A stretch of DNA of 21,235 nucleotides from a virus: positions 1 to 21,235 of IMG/VR virus record IMGVR_UViG_3300045952_000267; one strand, 5' to 3'. The notes under the pieces were generated by a model. That model was not told where the DNA came from. It worked only from the letters and a program-made list of their open reading frames with translations, and made no database searches. Position numbers and translations under genes: made by a program. Below are positions 5,497 through 13,745 of the stretch, piece after piece (position 1 is the first letter of the stretch; each line of letters opens with the position of its first letter).

Positions 5497-8166
5497 TTGG
5501 CGACGTTGCGACCCAATACAACGGATTTGGTTGGTGCCTGGAAAGATCATTCAGGTGGCACTGATCTTGCTGGTTCTTTAGACGAAGTCTCGCAAAATGA
5601 TACTGATTATATTGTAGTTACCAATCCGGTTGATGATATCTGCCGCGTCAACCTTGGCGGTGATATCGTTCTAGATGGCGATGAGCCAATAACCATAGGT
5701 TATACGCTCGGCGCTACTGAGGATGGTGTGATCGACATGACGGTGCGTTTGAAGCAGGGAGCGGCACTGATTGCGACGTGGACGCATACCGGTATTCCTG
5801 CGGCGATTACGCTGCATGAGCAAGAGCTGACAGACCCTGAGCGGGAATCTATTGACTGGGGTAATCAAGATAATTTGAAATTGGAGTTTGTGGCCAGTGG
5901 CGGTACCTTAACCATTGGAGGAGTATCGGTTGGTGATGAAGGTGAGGTCGGCACTATTTATGAGGGCTACACGCTGTCATGGGGGCATGATTTCTCAATC
6001 CTCGATATTGTCACGCCTAACAACCCAGCTGGTAAATGGTTCACCAACCGCACCTACTTACCAGGAGCACGAACCTCAGACTCACTGCTCAACACCATGT
6101 ACGATACGGACCCGTCTCATACGGGTCATGCCGACGTCAATCGCGGCGAGGCGGTCGGCTTCGACAATATGTCGATAGGCGCAAATGGTATCCTGTTGCA
6201 AGCACGTGCAGCCACTTCTCCAGAGCAGGATATGATGTACGCGGGCCGTAATGAAGTCTCGGCGATGGTCTCGGGTGTCGGTGCAGCGCACTGGTATGCA
6301 GGAGCGGCTGGCACTAACGATATTATCATCGAAGCACGGGAGTGGCGGTCTACCGGAAGCCCGGATGGCTGGCACCCAACCTTTTGGATCACTTCAGGAG
6401 CACCATCAATCAGTATTGACACTGATGAGTATGATTACGAAGGCAATTCGGAAAATACCTATTTTTATCGTAATATCTGGACAGGTGGTTCATCGAGCGG
6501 TACGAATATTGCTGGACCATGGGCGCATGACGCCACCTATCATACGATCAGCTTTAAGGTGAATACCACCAACGTCACGCTCTATCGCGACGGTGTCTCG
6601 GCCGGCGTCGCCACTGGCAATGGTAACAGCAAGGGCAAGTTTCAGAATATTATCTTATCGTCGCATATTCTTAATGGTACTTTTCAAGGTGACACTTACA
6701 GTGCTTCCGCATGGGATGCAGATGTAGATGGTGCATTGTTGGCTGTCGATTGGGTGCGCATTTGGCGCAGAACCGGTAAGACTCATTATAAGCCACTCGT
6801 TAGTGTGGCCGATGCCAATATCGATTACGGCGACAATCAGATCATCACGCTGCCGTCGAAGACGACGCTGTGGGGTAGTACCGCGCCGACCGAATATCTG
6901 CAGGTTGTCTATAATGATGAAGCCGAGCCGGGTGTCACTCACACCACCGTGTTCGATCAGTTTCCGTCCGGCGTCAGTTACGATTCAGGCACTCGAGAAA
7001 TTACTATCAATATTACCTCGGGTAATAGTGGTCGCATGAATTTTGTACTTTCTGCATGGGAAACTGGTGGTACCGGTGAGCCCTTGCGTTTCGCGGTCAA
7101 TCTATCACCTAGAATTACTCTTGATGATTTTAATGTAGCCACCGGATCGACAAGTGTTGATGTTTATGCTCAATGTGATTGTGGTGTATTGACGCCGAAG
7201 ACGATCAGTGTTTCCAATCTTGGCGCAAGCGGGTTGAGTTACAACACCTCAACTGGTTTATTGGAAGGCACGGCGGTCGAGGGTACCTATGCCGATGTGG
7301 CCATTTCCTGCACCAACGGTGCCGGCCAGACTACGACCGCGACTATCACTATCACCGTCGCCGAGGAAAGTTCCGACTACACGACATGGAGCGGACCCGG
7401 CTGGTTCGATGCCAGTGCTACGGCAACCGTGACAACGTCCGGCACCAACGTGCTCGCGGTTGCCAACAAACGCTTTGGCGGCGGTAACCTTGACTATGCT
7501 GGTAATACCGGCGATGTCGACCTGATCGCGAGCGCGCAAAACGGCCTGTCCGCGCTGCGGCTGACACGCAACATCACGGGCGGCAGTACCGACAGCGGTT
7601 CGCAGGTGAGGCCGCGCCTGTCGGCCGCCGTCACCGATCCGCTGTCGACGATGTTCCAGGGCGACGACATGCCCTATACCGTGATCGTCGCCTACAAGCC
7701 GACCGATTCCAACACCGGCTTTATCTGGGCAGCAAGTGATACTGTTGATGCAACTGATGGTCAGCAGATCGCCTTCGTGCGACGTTCTGGTTCGTCTTGC
7801 AGCATCCGCCGTATGTTGGTCACAGCAACACCGAATGATGTCAATTTTGGCTCGGGCAGCGGCCATGCTTCGGGTTCGGCGCGGATCGTTGCGGTCAAGC
7901 ACACCGGCACCGCCGTCTCGGTGTGGGATACCAGCCTGACTAAATCGGTCAATGGCACGGCGCAGAATGTCGGTTCGTTTAACAGCGAACTGACGTTCCG
8001 CCTGTTCGCGTCCGAGAATCCCGGAACCGTCGATCCGGCGTACCAGGCGGTGGCCTGTGCCTGCGATCTGTTCGAGATCATCATCGAGGACGACGCCAAG
8101 GACGATACCTTTATTGAGCAAGCGATTAGTGATCTTGCTGATAAATGGGGTATTACACTGACATAA
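5497..8166 (+). CDS. virion-associated glycanase: GH16-like domain with Ig-like and lectin-like domains
   Basis: 889 residues. The start is TTG 5497, immediately after the upstream TAA and 6 bases downstream of GGGGG. Residues 1-150 are a beta-sandwich like those at phage fibre bases. Residues ~155-423 look like glycoside hydrolase family 16: strand-rich, WHPTFWI, then DEYDYEG with E311, D313 and E315 in the ExDxE spacing of lichenase-type GH16 (nucleophile, helper Asp and acid/base), and a terminal VDWVRIWRR like the family's usual last strand. Residues ~424-535 and ~538-623 are Ig-like (the second with GLSYNTSTGLLEGT, a putative-Ig signature). Residues ~625-889 resemble a LamG/ConA-like lectin ending in LADKWGITLT. 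It should bind and cut a beta-glucan or galactan-like host surface polysaccharide during adsorption. The actual substrate is unknown. Confidence 0.78.
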   Translation: MATLRPNTTDLVGAWKDHSGGTDLAGSLDEVSQNDTDYIVVTNPVDDICRVNLGGDIVLDGDEPITIGYTLGATEDGVIDMTVRLKQGAALIATWTHTGIPAAITLHEQELTDPERESIDWGNQDNLKLEFVASGGTLTIGGVSVGDEGEVGTIYEGYTLSWGHDFSILDIVTPNNPAGKWFTNRTYLPGARTSDSLLNTMYDTDPSHTGHADVNRGEAVGFDNMSIGANGILLQARAATSPEQDMMYAGRNEVSAMVSGVGAAHWYAGAAGTNDIIIEAREWRSTGSPDGWHPTFWITSGAPSISIDTDEYDYEGNSENTYFYRNIWTGGSSSGTNIAGPWAHDATYHTISFKVNTTNVTLYRDGVSAGVATGNGNSKGKFQNIILSSHILNGTFQGDTYSASAWDADVDGALLAVDWVRIWRRTGKTHYKPLVSVADANIDYGDNQIITLPSKTTLWGSTAPTEYLQVVYNDEAEPGVTHTTVFDQFPSGVSYDSGTREITINITSGNSGRMNFVLSAWETGGTGEPLRFAVNLSPRITLDDFNVATGSTSVDVYAQCDCGVLTPKTISVSNLGASGLSYNTSTGLLEGTAVEGTYADVAISCTNGAGQTTTATITITVAEESSDYTTWSGPGWFDASATATVTTSGTNVLAVANKRFGGGNLDYAGNTGDVDLIASAQNGLSALRLTRNITGGSTDSGSQVRPRLSAAVTDPLSTMFQGDDMPYTVIVAYKPTDSNTGFIWAASDTVDATDGQQIAFVRRSGSSCSIRRMLVTATPNDVNFGSGSGHASGSARIVAVKHTGTAVSVWDTSLTKSVNGTAQNVGSFNSELTFRLFASENPGTVDPAYQAVACACDLFEIIIEDDAKDDTFIEQAISDLADKWGITLT

Positions 8167-8176
8167 GGAGTTGAAG

Positions 8177-8653
8177 ATGGCTTGTTCTGGCTATTGGATA
8201 CAAACGGAAGGAGCTGTTGCTCTTACTGCTGCGACAGCTAAAACTATTCTTGGTGCTAAAGCTCATGCAAATTCGGGATTACAGGTTAAAGGTTTCCTTG
8301 TTGCATTTGATGGTGTTACATCCAGTGCTGTGCCGGTGCTGGTCGAACTTTGCTATTCGACATGGGCGACCAACTCGCCAGGCACACAGTCGACGTCGGT
8401 AACAGTGCGGCAGAGTTATGGGCGCGTGTTGACGGCGGGCTTTACAGCGGCAAAGTCATGGAACGCATCCAATGAGCCGACAACGCTGACCACGCAGATG
8501 GAATTCTTGATGGCGCCAGACAAAGGCTTAGTCATGTGGCAGTTCCCGCTTGGTCAAGAACCTGATTGTGCGTTGGCTGAAGGTTTTGCCATTCGTTGTA
8601 CGGCACCAGCAACGGTTAATGTTCGCGCATCAATGACTTTGGAGCGGATATGA
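8177..8653 (+). CDS. phage structural protein, unknown role
   Basis: 158 residues from ATG 8177 with a perfect AAGGAG at 8165-8170; a TTG at 8171 is dismissed. Beta-rich sequence with LKGFLVAFDG-like strands, TLTTQMEFLMAPDKGLVMWQ and FPLGQEPDCALAEGFAIRCT then NVRASMTLE at the C-terminus. The ending of this type (FPLG.EP...AIRC.AP..VN.RA.M..E) is recurrent in phage virion proteins as I remember them, but no function has been attached. It sits between the glycanase gene and an unknown gene, overlapping the latter by ATGA. Confidence 0.72.
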   Translation: MACSGYWIQTEGAVALTAATAKTILGAKAHANSGLQVKGFLVAFDGVTSSAVPVLVELCYSTWATNSPGTQSTSVTVRQSYGRVLTAGFTAAKSWNASNEPTTLTTQMEFLMAPDKGLVMWQFPLGQEPDCALAEGFAIRCTAPATVNVRASMTLERI

Positions 8654-9129
8654 AGAATCATCGCTTAGATGGTATACAGGATCATATTGATGCTGTTGCC
8701 ATTGGCGATTTCATTGAGGATAGACTGGCGTTGATCCGGGGCTCCAATTTCCTCGACAATGAAGCACGTCAAGTTCAGATGTATTTCTTGAAAGCCTTCT
8801 GCCTGTGTGCCGCGCTTGAGCCGCTGTGCGGTAGTGAAATTGACCTTGGCGATGGTTATAGCATCAGGTTGCGCAAGAAACGCCACGAGATCGAGCACGA
8901 CGGCGATCTACCGGGGGCGCGGGTGGACGGCAACGGCTGGCTGGTGATTGAAGGTCAATACTGTAAGGACGGCAGGATCGGTGACCGTTTCGACAAATGC
9001 GGTTATCCGTTGTGGCCGTTCATGGTGCGTAACCCGCCCGTTCAGGGGTCAGGTCCCTGGGGGAATTTCCTCCCGCAAGCGCTAGATCTTTTGCGACAAG
9101 GTGCAGAGGTGTGGCGTTATGGCAACTAG
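8650..9129 (+). CDS. hypothetical phage protein
   Basis: 159 residues, ATG 8650 in an ATGA overlap. Unlike its neighbours it is not beta/Thr-rich: it has a helical first half (DHIDAVAIGDFIEDRLALIR, FLKAFCLCAALEPLCG), four Cys in total (two near residues 51-60), and a charged segment IRLRKKRHEIEHDGD followed by a Gly/Pro-rich part (WPFMVRNPPVQGSGPWGNF). It overlaps the next gene by 11 bases. I recognise no family. The Cys-rich helical half might be a metal or disulphide element, but this is speculation. Confidence 0.65.
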   Translation: MKNHRLDGIQDHIDAVAIGDFIEDRLALIRGSNFLDNEARQVQMYFLKAFCLCAALEPLCGSEIDLGDGYSIRLRKKRHEIEHDGDLPGARVDGNGWLVIEGQYCKDGRIGDRFDKCGYPLWPFMVRNPPVQGSGPWGNFLPQALDLLRQGAEVWRYGN

Positions 9130-10375
9130 GTTTGTTTTCAGCGACACTGCAGATGGTTATGTTCAATGTAGCAATGCCGATTATGCGACGGCACGTAGTG
9201 GTGCCGGGTCGCGCGTGCAGAACAGTGTGGATGATACCCTGTATGTGGGTCAACAATTCACTGGCAGCACTTATGTGGTCTCTCAATTGTTTATCCAATT
9301 TGATCTCTCTTCTGTTGGGTCTATATCTTCCGTCACGTTTTCGGCCCGCATGGAGAATGACTTCTCTACCACAGACTTCACAATAAATGTCCGTTCCTAT
9401 GATTGGGGCGGCACTGTTAGCACCGCAGACTTTATTGACGGTAGCCTGTTGTCGGCTAATACTTTGTTGGCCACGTTTGATACATCGACCACTGCGTTGA
9501 ACAGTTATCAGAATTTTGTTGATTCGGCGCTGTTGGCCAATGTGGCATCAACTTATCGCATGATGATGTGTAGTTCTAGGACAGAATCGAATACGACTCC
9601 GACCGGTAACGAGTATATGGGGATAACTTCCAGGAACAACACTACCGCTTACGCTGGACCTTGTAGGTTGACTGTTGTGGATGATTCAACTCAGTCCTCC
9701 ACCACCATAAATACTGGTACTACTTCGTTTACTCCTAGTGTGGTCGGGCTTCATGATGTGGACTTGTTTGGAGGTGGTGCCCGTCCCACACTGGCTTCCA
9801 GCCAAGAGGGTAGTGGCGGTGGGTCTTCATATGCTTTCTACACATTGACCGTGGGCTCGCTTTCCTCCATCACGGTTTCCGTGGCGGCCCAGCAGAACAC
9901 TGCTGCTACAGCCGGAAATGATACCACGTGGGACACAGGACCCGTTGCCAGGGCTAAGGGCGGTGTTGCCTCGGGCGCAGCCTCGAACAGTGGTAATCTC
10001 GGTGTCATAAGATTTTCGGGTAGCAATGCTACAGCGGCACAGGGCGGTGGCGGCTCGCGTGGTGGTTCGGGTGGTGGTTCATCAGGGAGTGCGGCAGGCA
10101 ACGGTGTGGCAGGAAGTGCTGGATCCGGTTCTGCTGGTGGTGCTGGTGGGATCGCACCGAGTGGCGGTGGCAATGGTGGTGCGGGTGGTGCGTCTGGCGT
10201 TGCTGGTTCGAGTGGGACAGTACCCGGAGGTGGCGCTGGTGGTGGAGGCAATGGCGCAGATGCCGGTAATGGTGCCGCAGGCCGCATAATTGTTTACTGG
10301 TATACACCTGCTGTCGGCCGCCGCCAGCAACCGATTATTCGTTCCAATGCAATGCAACGGGCCGCGAGATGGTAG
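9119..10375 (+). CDS. Gly-rich adhesin/fibre-like virion protein
   Basis: 418 residues from ATG 9119 (MATRFVFSDTADGYVQ), overlapping the upstream stop by 11 bases; an upstream in-frame codon at 9101 is not supported. Residues 1-190 look like a beta-sandwich of the DNRLRE/CBM-like kind (VSQLFIQFDLSSVGSIS, FTINVRSYDWG). Residues ~306-385 are Gly-rich with runs of GGGG, GGSGGG, GGAGG and alternating Ser/Ala, closing with GRIIVYWYTP. This pattern (Gly-rich block followed by a G-R-I-I-V strand) recurs at the ends of phage fibre proteins and is reminiscent of polyglycine-II bundles in receptor-binding adhesins. It probably contacts the host surface or forms a rigid rod. Its stop abuts the next start directly. 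Confidence 0.72.
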   Translation: MATRFVFSDTADGYVQCSNADYATARSGAGSRVQNSVDDTLYVGQQFTGSTYVVSQLFIQFDLSSVGSISSVTFSARMENDFSTTDFTINVRSYDWGGTVSTADFIDGSLLSANTLLATFDTSTTALNSYQNFVDSALLANVASTYRMMMCSSRTESNTTPTGNEYMGITSRNNTTAYAGPCRLTVVDDSTQSSTTINTGTTSFTPSVVGLHDVDLFGGGARPTLASSQEGSGGGSSYAFYTLTVGSLSSITVSVAAQQNTAATAGNDTTWDTGPVARAKGGVASGAASNSGNLGVIRFSGSNATAAQGGGGSRGGSGGGSSGSAAGNGVAGSAGSGSAGGAGGIAPSGGGNGGAGGASGVAGSSGTVPGGGAGGGGNGADAGNGAAGRIIVYWYTPAVGRRQQPIIRSNAMQRAARW

Positions 10376-13300
10376 ATGGCACGTCTTGCTAGATCTCTAC
10401 CCGGATTAATCATTAATCGGCATGGTCCGGACGAGGTTAATGCGCCCTATCTGCGGTCGTATTCAAATACGACTTATACCTCGCGTACCACCAGTACGAC
10501 ACTGACTGCGCCGACTGGTATCCAGAACGGCGATCTACTGATCCTGACGCAGGTCATTGGTGTTACCGGATCATCACCACCGACGCCAACGCCGCCGACC
10601 GGTTTCGTCGCGGTTCCAAATACCACACTCGTCGATGCCAATGACGGCAGTTTTCGAGCCCACTTTTATGTCTGGTATAAGGTAGCCAGTAGCGAGGCAG
10701 GCAGCTACGTCTGTACTCACAGCGGAACTGCCAGTACGCAGTTGGCGATGGTGGCAGTTGCCGGGGCTGACACCACAAATCCTATTGATGCTTCCCAGGG
10801 TAGCCAGGGAACTGCAACGGCGACATTTAGCGCAACCGGCGTTACAACGACTGAAGCAAATGATTTCCTTGTCATTGTTGATCACGATTGGGGCATAGCA
10901 CCGGGTACACAGACGCCTCCTTCTGGTTTTACCGAAATCATTGAAACCACACTGAGCCATGCGTTTGTGAAGTTGCAAACGGCGGTCGGTGCCACTGGCA
11001 ATTTTTCAATTGGCACTTCCAACAGTGATAACGACGCGTGGGCTGCTGCGGTCATTGCCGTCCGCAAGCCTATTTCCGGCGACATCCTGCAGCCATCGCT
11101 CTACAGCGATGACGATAGCTTCTATCCGCCAACTGTCATTCCGGGCTTAATAACTCTTACTCCAGACCTATATACTGATACAGATATTTTTCAAACACCA
11201 ATTATTGTATATGCACTGACGCAGGCGGCGCTTTACGAAGACACAGATATATTCTTTGGGCCTACAGTGGGTGTGGGTACGGTTAATCTTGCGCCTGCTC
11301 TTTACGATGATGCCGATGCATTTTACACAGCCACAGTTGCCGCCGCCGTTCCACTTCAAGGTTTTGTTACGTGGGCCTATATAGAGGGTACTGAGGTTGC
11401 TCCAAAATCGCTGACACCGTCGCACTATGATGACAGCGATACGTTTTATTCAGCTACCATCGCTACAGGCGCTGTTGATCTTGCGCCGAATATCCATACT
11501 GACACAGATATATTCTTCTCATTAACTGCAATAGCCGGTACAATCAATATTTCACCATTGCTCTATGTCGATGGTACACTTGGATATGATCCATGGAACG
11601 GCAGCTGGGGTACTTCGTGGGGTAGTAGCTGGGCGGCTACAGGAGCACCCGATTTCTTCTATGAACAGACAGTCACACTAACTGCGCCTGGTGAGCAGGG
11701 AATTTTTCCATCTTATTATAATGATACTGATATATTCTATACTCATATAGTTATTGGTGATATTAGCCTAACTCCTAACTTATATACCGATATAGATAGT
11801 TTTTATACACCAACTGTTTTTGGCTTGTACACAATAACTCCACCCCTTTATACGGACTCGGAAACATATTATACACAAACGACCAGCTATATTTATGCTC
11901 TAACGCCATCTCTATATACAGATACCGATATATTCTATACTCAACTATCAAGTTATCCGTTAGTACCGTCTCTGTATACGGATCCTGAAACATATTTTAC
12001 ACCGACAGTTGTAAGCGGTGCTGTTAATCTAACTCCAGCACTTTACACTGATACAGATTCGTTCTATACACCAACCCTTGGGCGCGGCGCTGTTAGCATA
12101 ACGCCTTCCCTGTACACCGATGCGGATACATTCTATACGCAGATGGTTGCGTCTACATATGCATTGACGCCTTCCCTGTATACTGATGCAGATACTTTCT
12201 ACACGCAGACACTTGTTTCAATTTATGCTCTAACACCTTCTCTCTATATAGATGCAGATATTTTCTACACGCAGATGGTATCGTCTACATATGCGTTGAC
12301 GCCAGCTAAATATACTGACAATGAAACATATTACACCCAGACGGTAGCGTCTACATATGCCCTAACCCCATCTCTGTATGTAGACAGTGAAACATATTAT
12401 ACGCAGACAGTATCCTATACATATGCTCTAACTCCATCTTTATATGTCGATACGGATACGTACTATAATCACCTCCTGGAAAGAGCAGGTGAAAAGAATG
12501 TAGCTCCGGATCCATATACGGATACGGATACTTTTTATACGCCAACCATTACCACTGGAGCAGTCAATATTGCTCCATCCCTTTATACTGATGCGGATAC
12601 TTTCTATACACAAACCGTAGTGTCAACGTATGCGTTGACGCCTTCCCTGTATACTGACAATGACACTTTCTACACGCAGACTGTTGCATCCATTTATCCT
12701 CTAACGCCTGCCAAGTACACTGATAACGATACGTTCTATACGCAGACGCTATCGTCTACATACGCTCTATCACCTGCTAAGTATACTGACAACGATACGT
12801 TCTATACACAGACACTGGTGGGTGGTGCTGTTAATCTAACACCACCTCTCTATATTGATACTGAGACATACTATACTGGAACAATCCAAGTTGCTCCTAT
12901 CCAGGGACTAACTCCGGCACTCTATACTGATACAGATACATTCTATTCAGTTATTGTAGCGCCTGACCAGGCAATGCACCCATTCCTATATGTGGATGGT
13001 GAGGGATTCTATACACATATTCTTGTATCGACTTATGCACTTGTACCATCTCTGTATACCGATGACGATACATTCTATTCCGTTTCGGATGTAAGCTATC
13101 CTGTTGCAGTTGGCTTATATATTGACGACGATATATTCTATACGCCTGCTCTGACTGGAGCTGGGTTTATTGCACCTAGCTTGCACATCGAGAGTGATAT
13201 AATTTATAGTGTACGTTTAGCGCTCGTTACTGATACAGATACTGATCGTTACGCTCGCGTTATAGCTGAAGATCGAGCTGCAAGGGTTATAGCCGAAACT

Positions 13301-13456
13301 CGAACTGTTCAAGTCATAGCGGAAGACAGATTTGCTCGAGTAGTGGCAGAAGATCGTTATGCCAAGGTAATAGCGGAAGATCGTTATGCCAAGGTGATAG
13401 CAGAAGACAGAGAAGGCGACGCACCAGCCGAAGGAAGGTTTGCGGAGGTACCGTAA
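10376..13456 (+). CDS. giant repeat fibre protein (22-residue aromatic repeats, nonapeptide tail)
   Basis: 1026 residues; ATG 10376 follows the upstream TAG with no gap. Residues 1-235 are a beta-sandwich domain (NGDLLILTQVIGV, FYVWYKVASSEAGSYVCTHSG, LAMVAVAGADTTNPIDASQG). Residues ~238-948 hold about 30 copies of a ~22-residue unit with consensus LTPSLYTDxDTFYTQTVxxxYA, Tyr/Asp/Thr-rich and lacking Cys. One unit is enlarged by a Trp-rich insert (W407, W411, W415, W419 in DPWNGSWGTSWGSSW). Residues 957-1019 are seven nonapeptides with consensus DRxAxVIAE. The regularity suggests an elongated solenoid or bead-like beta rod, perhaps a whisker or tail/head fibre with surface aromatic and Asp ladders that could bind ions or glycans. 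Repeats are diverged at DNA level, showing selection on the protein. A glycosyltransferase-like gene lies about 300 bases downstream. Exact fold and location in the virion are unknown. Confidence 0.8.
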   Translation: MARLARSLPGLIINRHGPDEVNAPYLRSYSNTTYTSRTTSTTLTAPTGIQNGDLLILTQVIGVTGSSPPTPTPPTGFVAVPNTTLVDANDGSFRAHFYVWYKVASSEAGSYVCTHSGTASTQLAMVAVAGADTTNPIDASQGSQGTATATFSATGVTTTEANDFLVIVDHDWGIAPGTQTPPSGFTEIIETTLSHAFVKLQTAVGATGNFSIGTSNSDNDAWAAAVIAVRKPISGDILQPSLYSDDDSFYPPTVIPGLITLTPDLYTDTDIFQTPIIVYALTQAALYEDTDIFFGPTVGVGTVNLAPALYDDADAFYTATVAAAVPLQGFVTWAYIEGTEVAPKSLTPSHYDDSDTFYSATIATGAVDLAPNIHTDTDIFFSLTAIAGTINISPLLYVDGTLGYDPWNGSWGTSWGSSWAATGAPDFFYEQTVTLTAPGEQGIFPSYYNDTDIFYTHIVIGDISLTPNLYTDIDSFYTPTVFGLYTITPPLYTDSETYYTQTTSYIYALTPSLYTDTDIFYTQLSSYPLVPSLYTDPETYFTPTVVSGAVNLTPALYTDTDSFYTPTLGRGAVSITPSLYTDADTFYTQMVASTYALTPSLYTDADTFYTQTLVSIYALTPSLYIDADIFYTQMVSSTYALTPAKYTDNETYYTQTVASTYALTPSLYVDSETYYTQTVSYTYALTPSLYVDTDTYYNHLLERAGEKNVAPDPYTDTDTFYTPTITTGAVNIAPSLYTDADTFYTQTVVSTYALTPSLYTDNDTFYTQTVASIYPLTPAKYTDNDTFYTQTLSSTYALSPAKYTDNDTFYTQTLVGGAVNLTPPLYIDTETYYTGTIQVAPIQGLTPALYTDTDTFYSVIVAPDQAMHPFLYVDGEGFYTHILVSTYALVPSLYTDDDTFYSVSDVSYPVAVGLYIDDDIFYTPALTGAGFIAPSLHIESDIIYSVRLALVTDTDTDRYARVIAEDRAARVIAETRTVQVIAEDRFARVVAEDRYAKVIAEDRYAKVIAEDREGDAPAEGRFAEVP
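11087..13219 (+). repeat. ~30 tandem 66-bp-class coding repeats (22-residue unit)
   Basis: Within the large fibre gene the motif L-Y-T-D-x-D-T-F-Y-T recurs about thirty times at a spacing of 21-23 codons, with a few longer units (around 11350, 11588 and 12480). Several adjacent units between about 12110 and 12820 are nearly identical in DNA, while the first and last units are strongly diverged. This pattern suggests expansion from the centre of the array by unequal recombination or slippage. Confidence 0.92.
13244..13432 (+). repeat. seven nonapeptide coding repeats
   Basis: Codons 957-1019 of the fibre gene read as seven 27-base units of consensus D-R-x-A-x-V-I-A-E. Units 5 and 6 (13352-13378, 13379-13405) encode the same nine residues and differ only at two third-codon bases. 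The last unit (DREGDAPAE) and the following GRFAEVP are degenerate. Similar nonapeptide ends are, as I recall, common at the C-termini of phage proteins lying directly before a small protein of the kind encoded next here. Confidence 0.9.
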
Positions 13457-13457
13457 G

Positions 13458-13745
13458 ATGGCAATATCTTGGCCTGCACCTAAGGATCCCAATGACATTA
13501 AGGACTATGCCCTGGACTGGTCGCCCAAGCTTCCAGACGGGGATATTCTTATTGGCTCAGAATGGTTTGTTGTAGATGAAACTCAGAGCTTGGTTATTGA
13601 TAGCTCTAGTTTTACCGACACATTGTCTACTGTATGGCTTTCGGAAGGTGATGAAAGTAGCGCTGTGGAAGTGCTCAATCGTGTTACTACCCAAGGTGGT
13701 CGGCAGTATGATCAAACCATGAAGCTGAAGATCAAAACCCTGTAA
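13458..13745 (+). CDS. conserved small phage protein
   Basis: 95 residues from ATG 13458, with GGAGG at 13444-13448 inside the end of the repeat gene. The sequence MAISWPAPKDPNDIKDYALD, then SSSFTDTLSTVWLSEG and a C-terminal RVTTQGGRQYDQTMKLKIK match a small beta-rich protein I have seen often in siphophages and prophages (W-P-x-K-D-P-x-x-x-x-D-Y start, TTVWLSxG core, TxxGRxxDQTxxLKI end). It may cap or anchor the fibre that it follows. No function is established to my knowledge. It overlaps the next gene by one base (TAATG). Confidence 0.78.
   Translation: MAISWPAPKDPNDIKDYALDWSPKLPDGDILIGSEWFVVDETQSLVIDSSSFTDTLSTVWLSEGDESSAVEVLNRVTTQGGRQYDQTMKLKIKTL

Noticed and set aside
7258-8121. 287-codon open frame on the minus strand inside the glycanase gene
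   Set aside because: It lies antisense to a GC-rich, well supported domain; the predicted protein has no recognisable pattern and no ribosome site. GC-rich codon use commonly leaves long antisense frames.
9838-10287. Pro-rich 149-codon minus-strand frame
   Set aside because: It is the direct mirror of Gly codons (GGN) in the Gly-rich adhesin region, giving artificial Pro/Ala runs.
11087-13219. Regular ~66-base repeat array considered as CRISPR or satellite DNA
   Set aside because: The spacing is codon-phased, repeats are diverged mostly in silent positions and the frame is open throughout; there are no unique spacers or cas genes.
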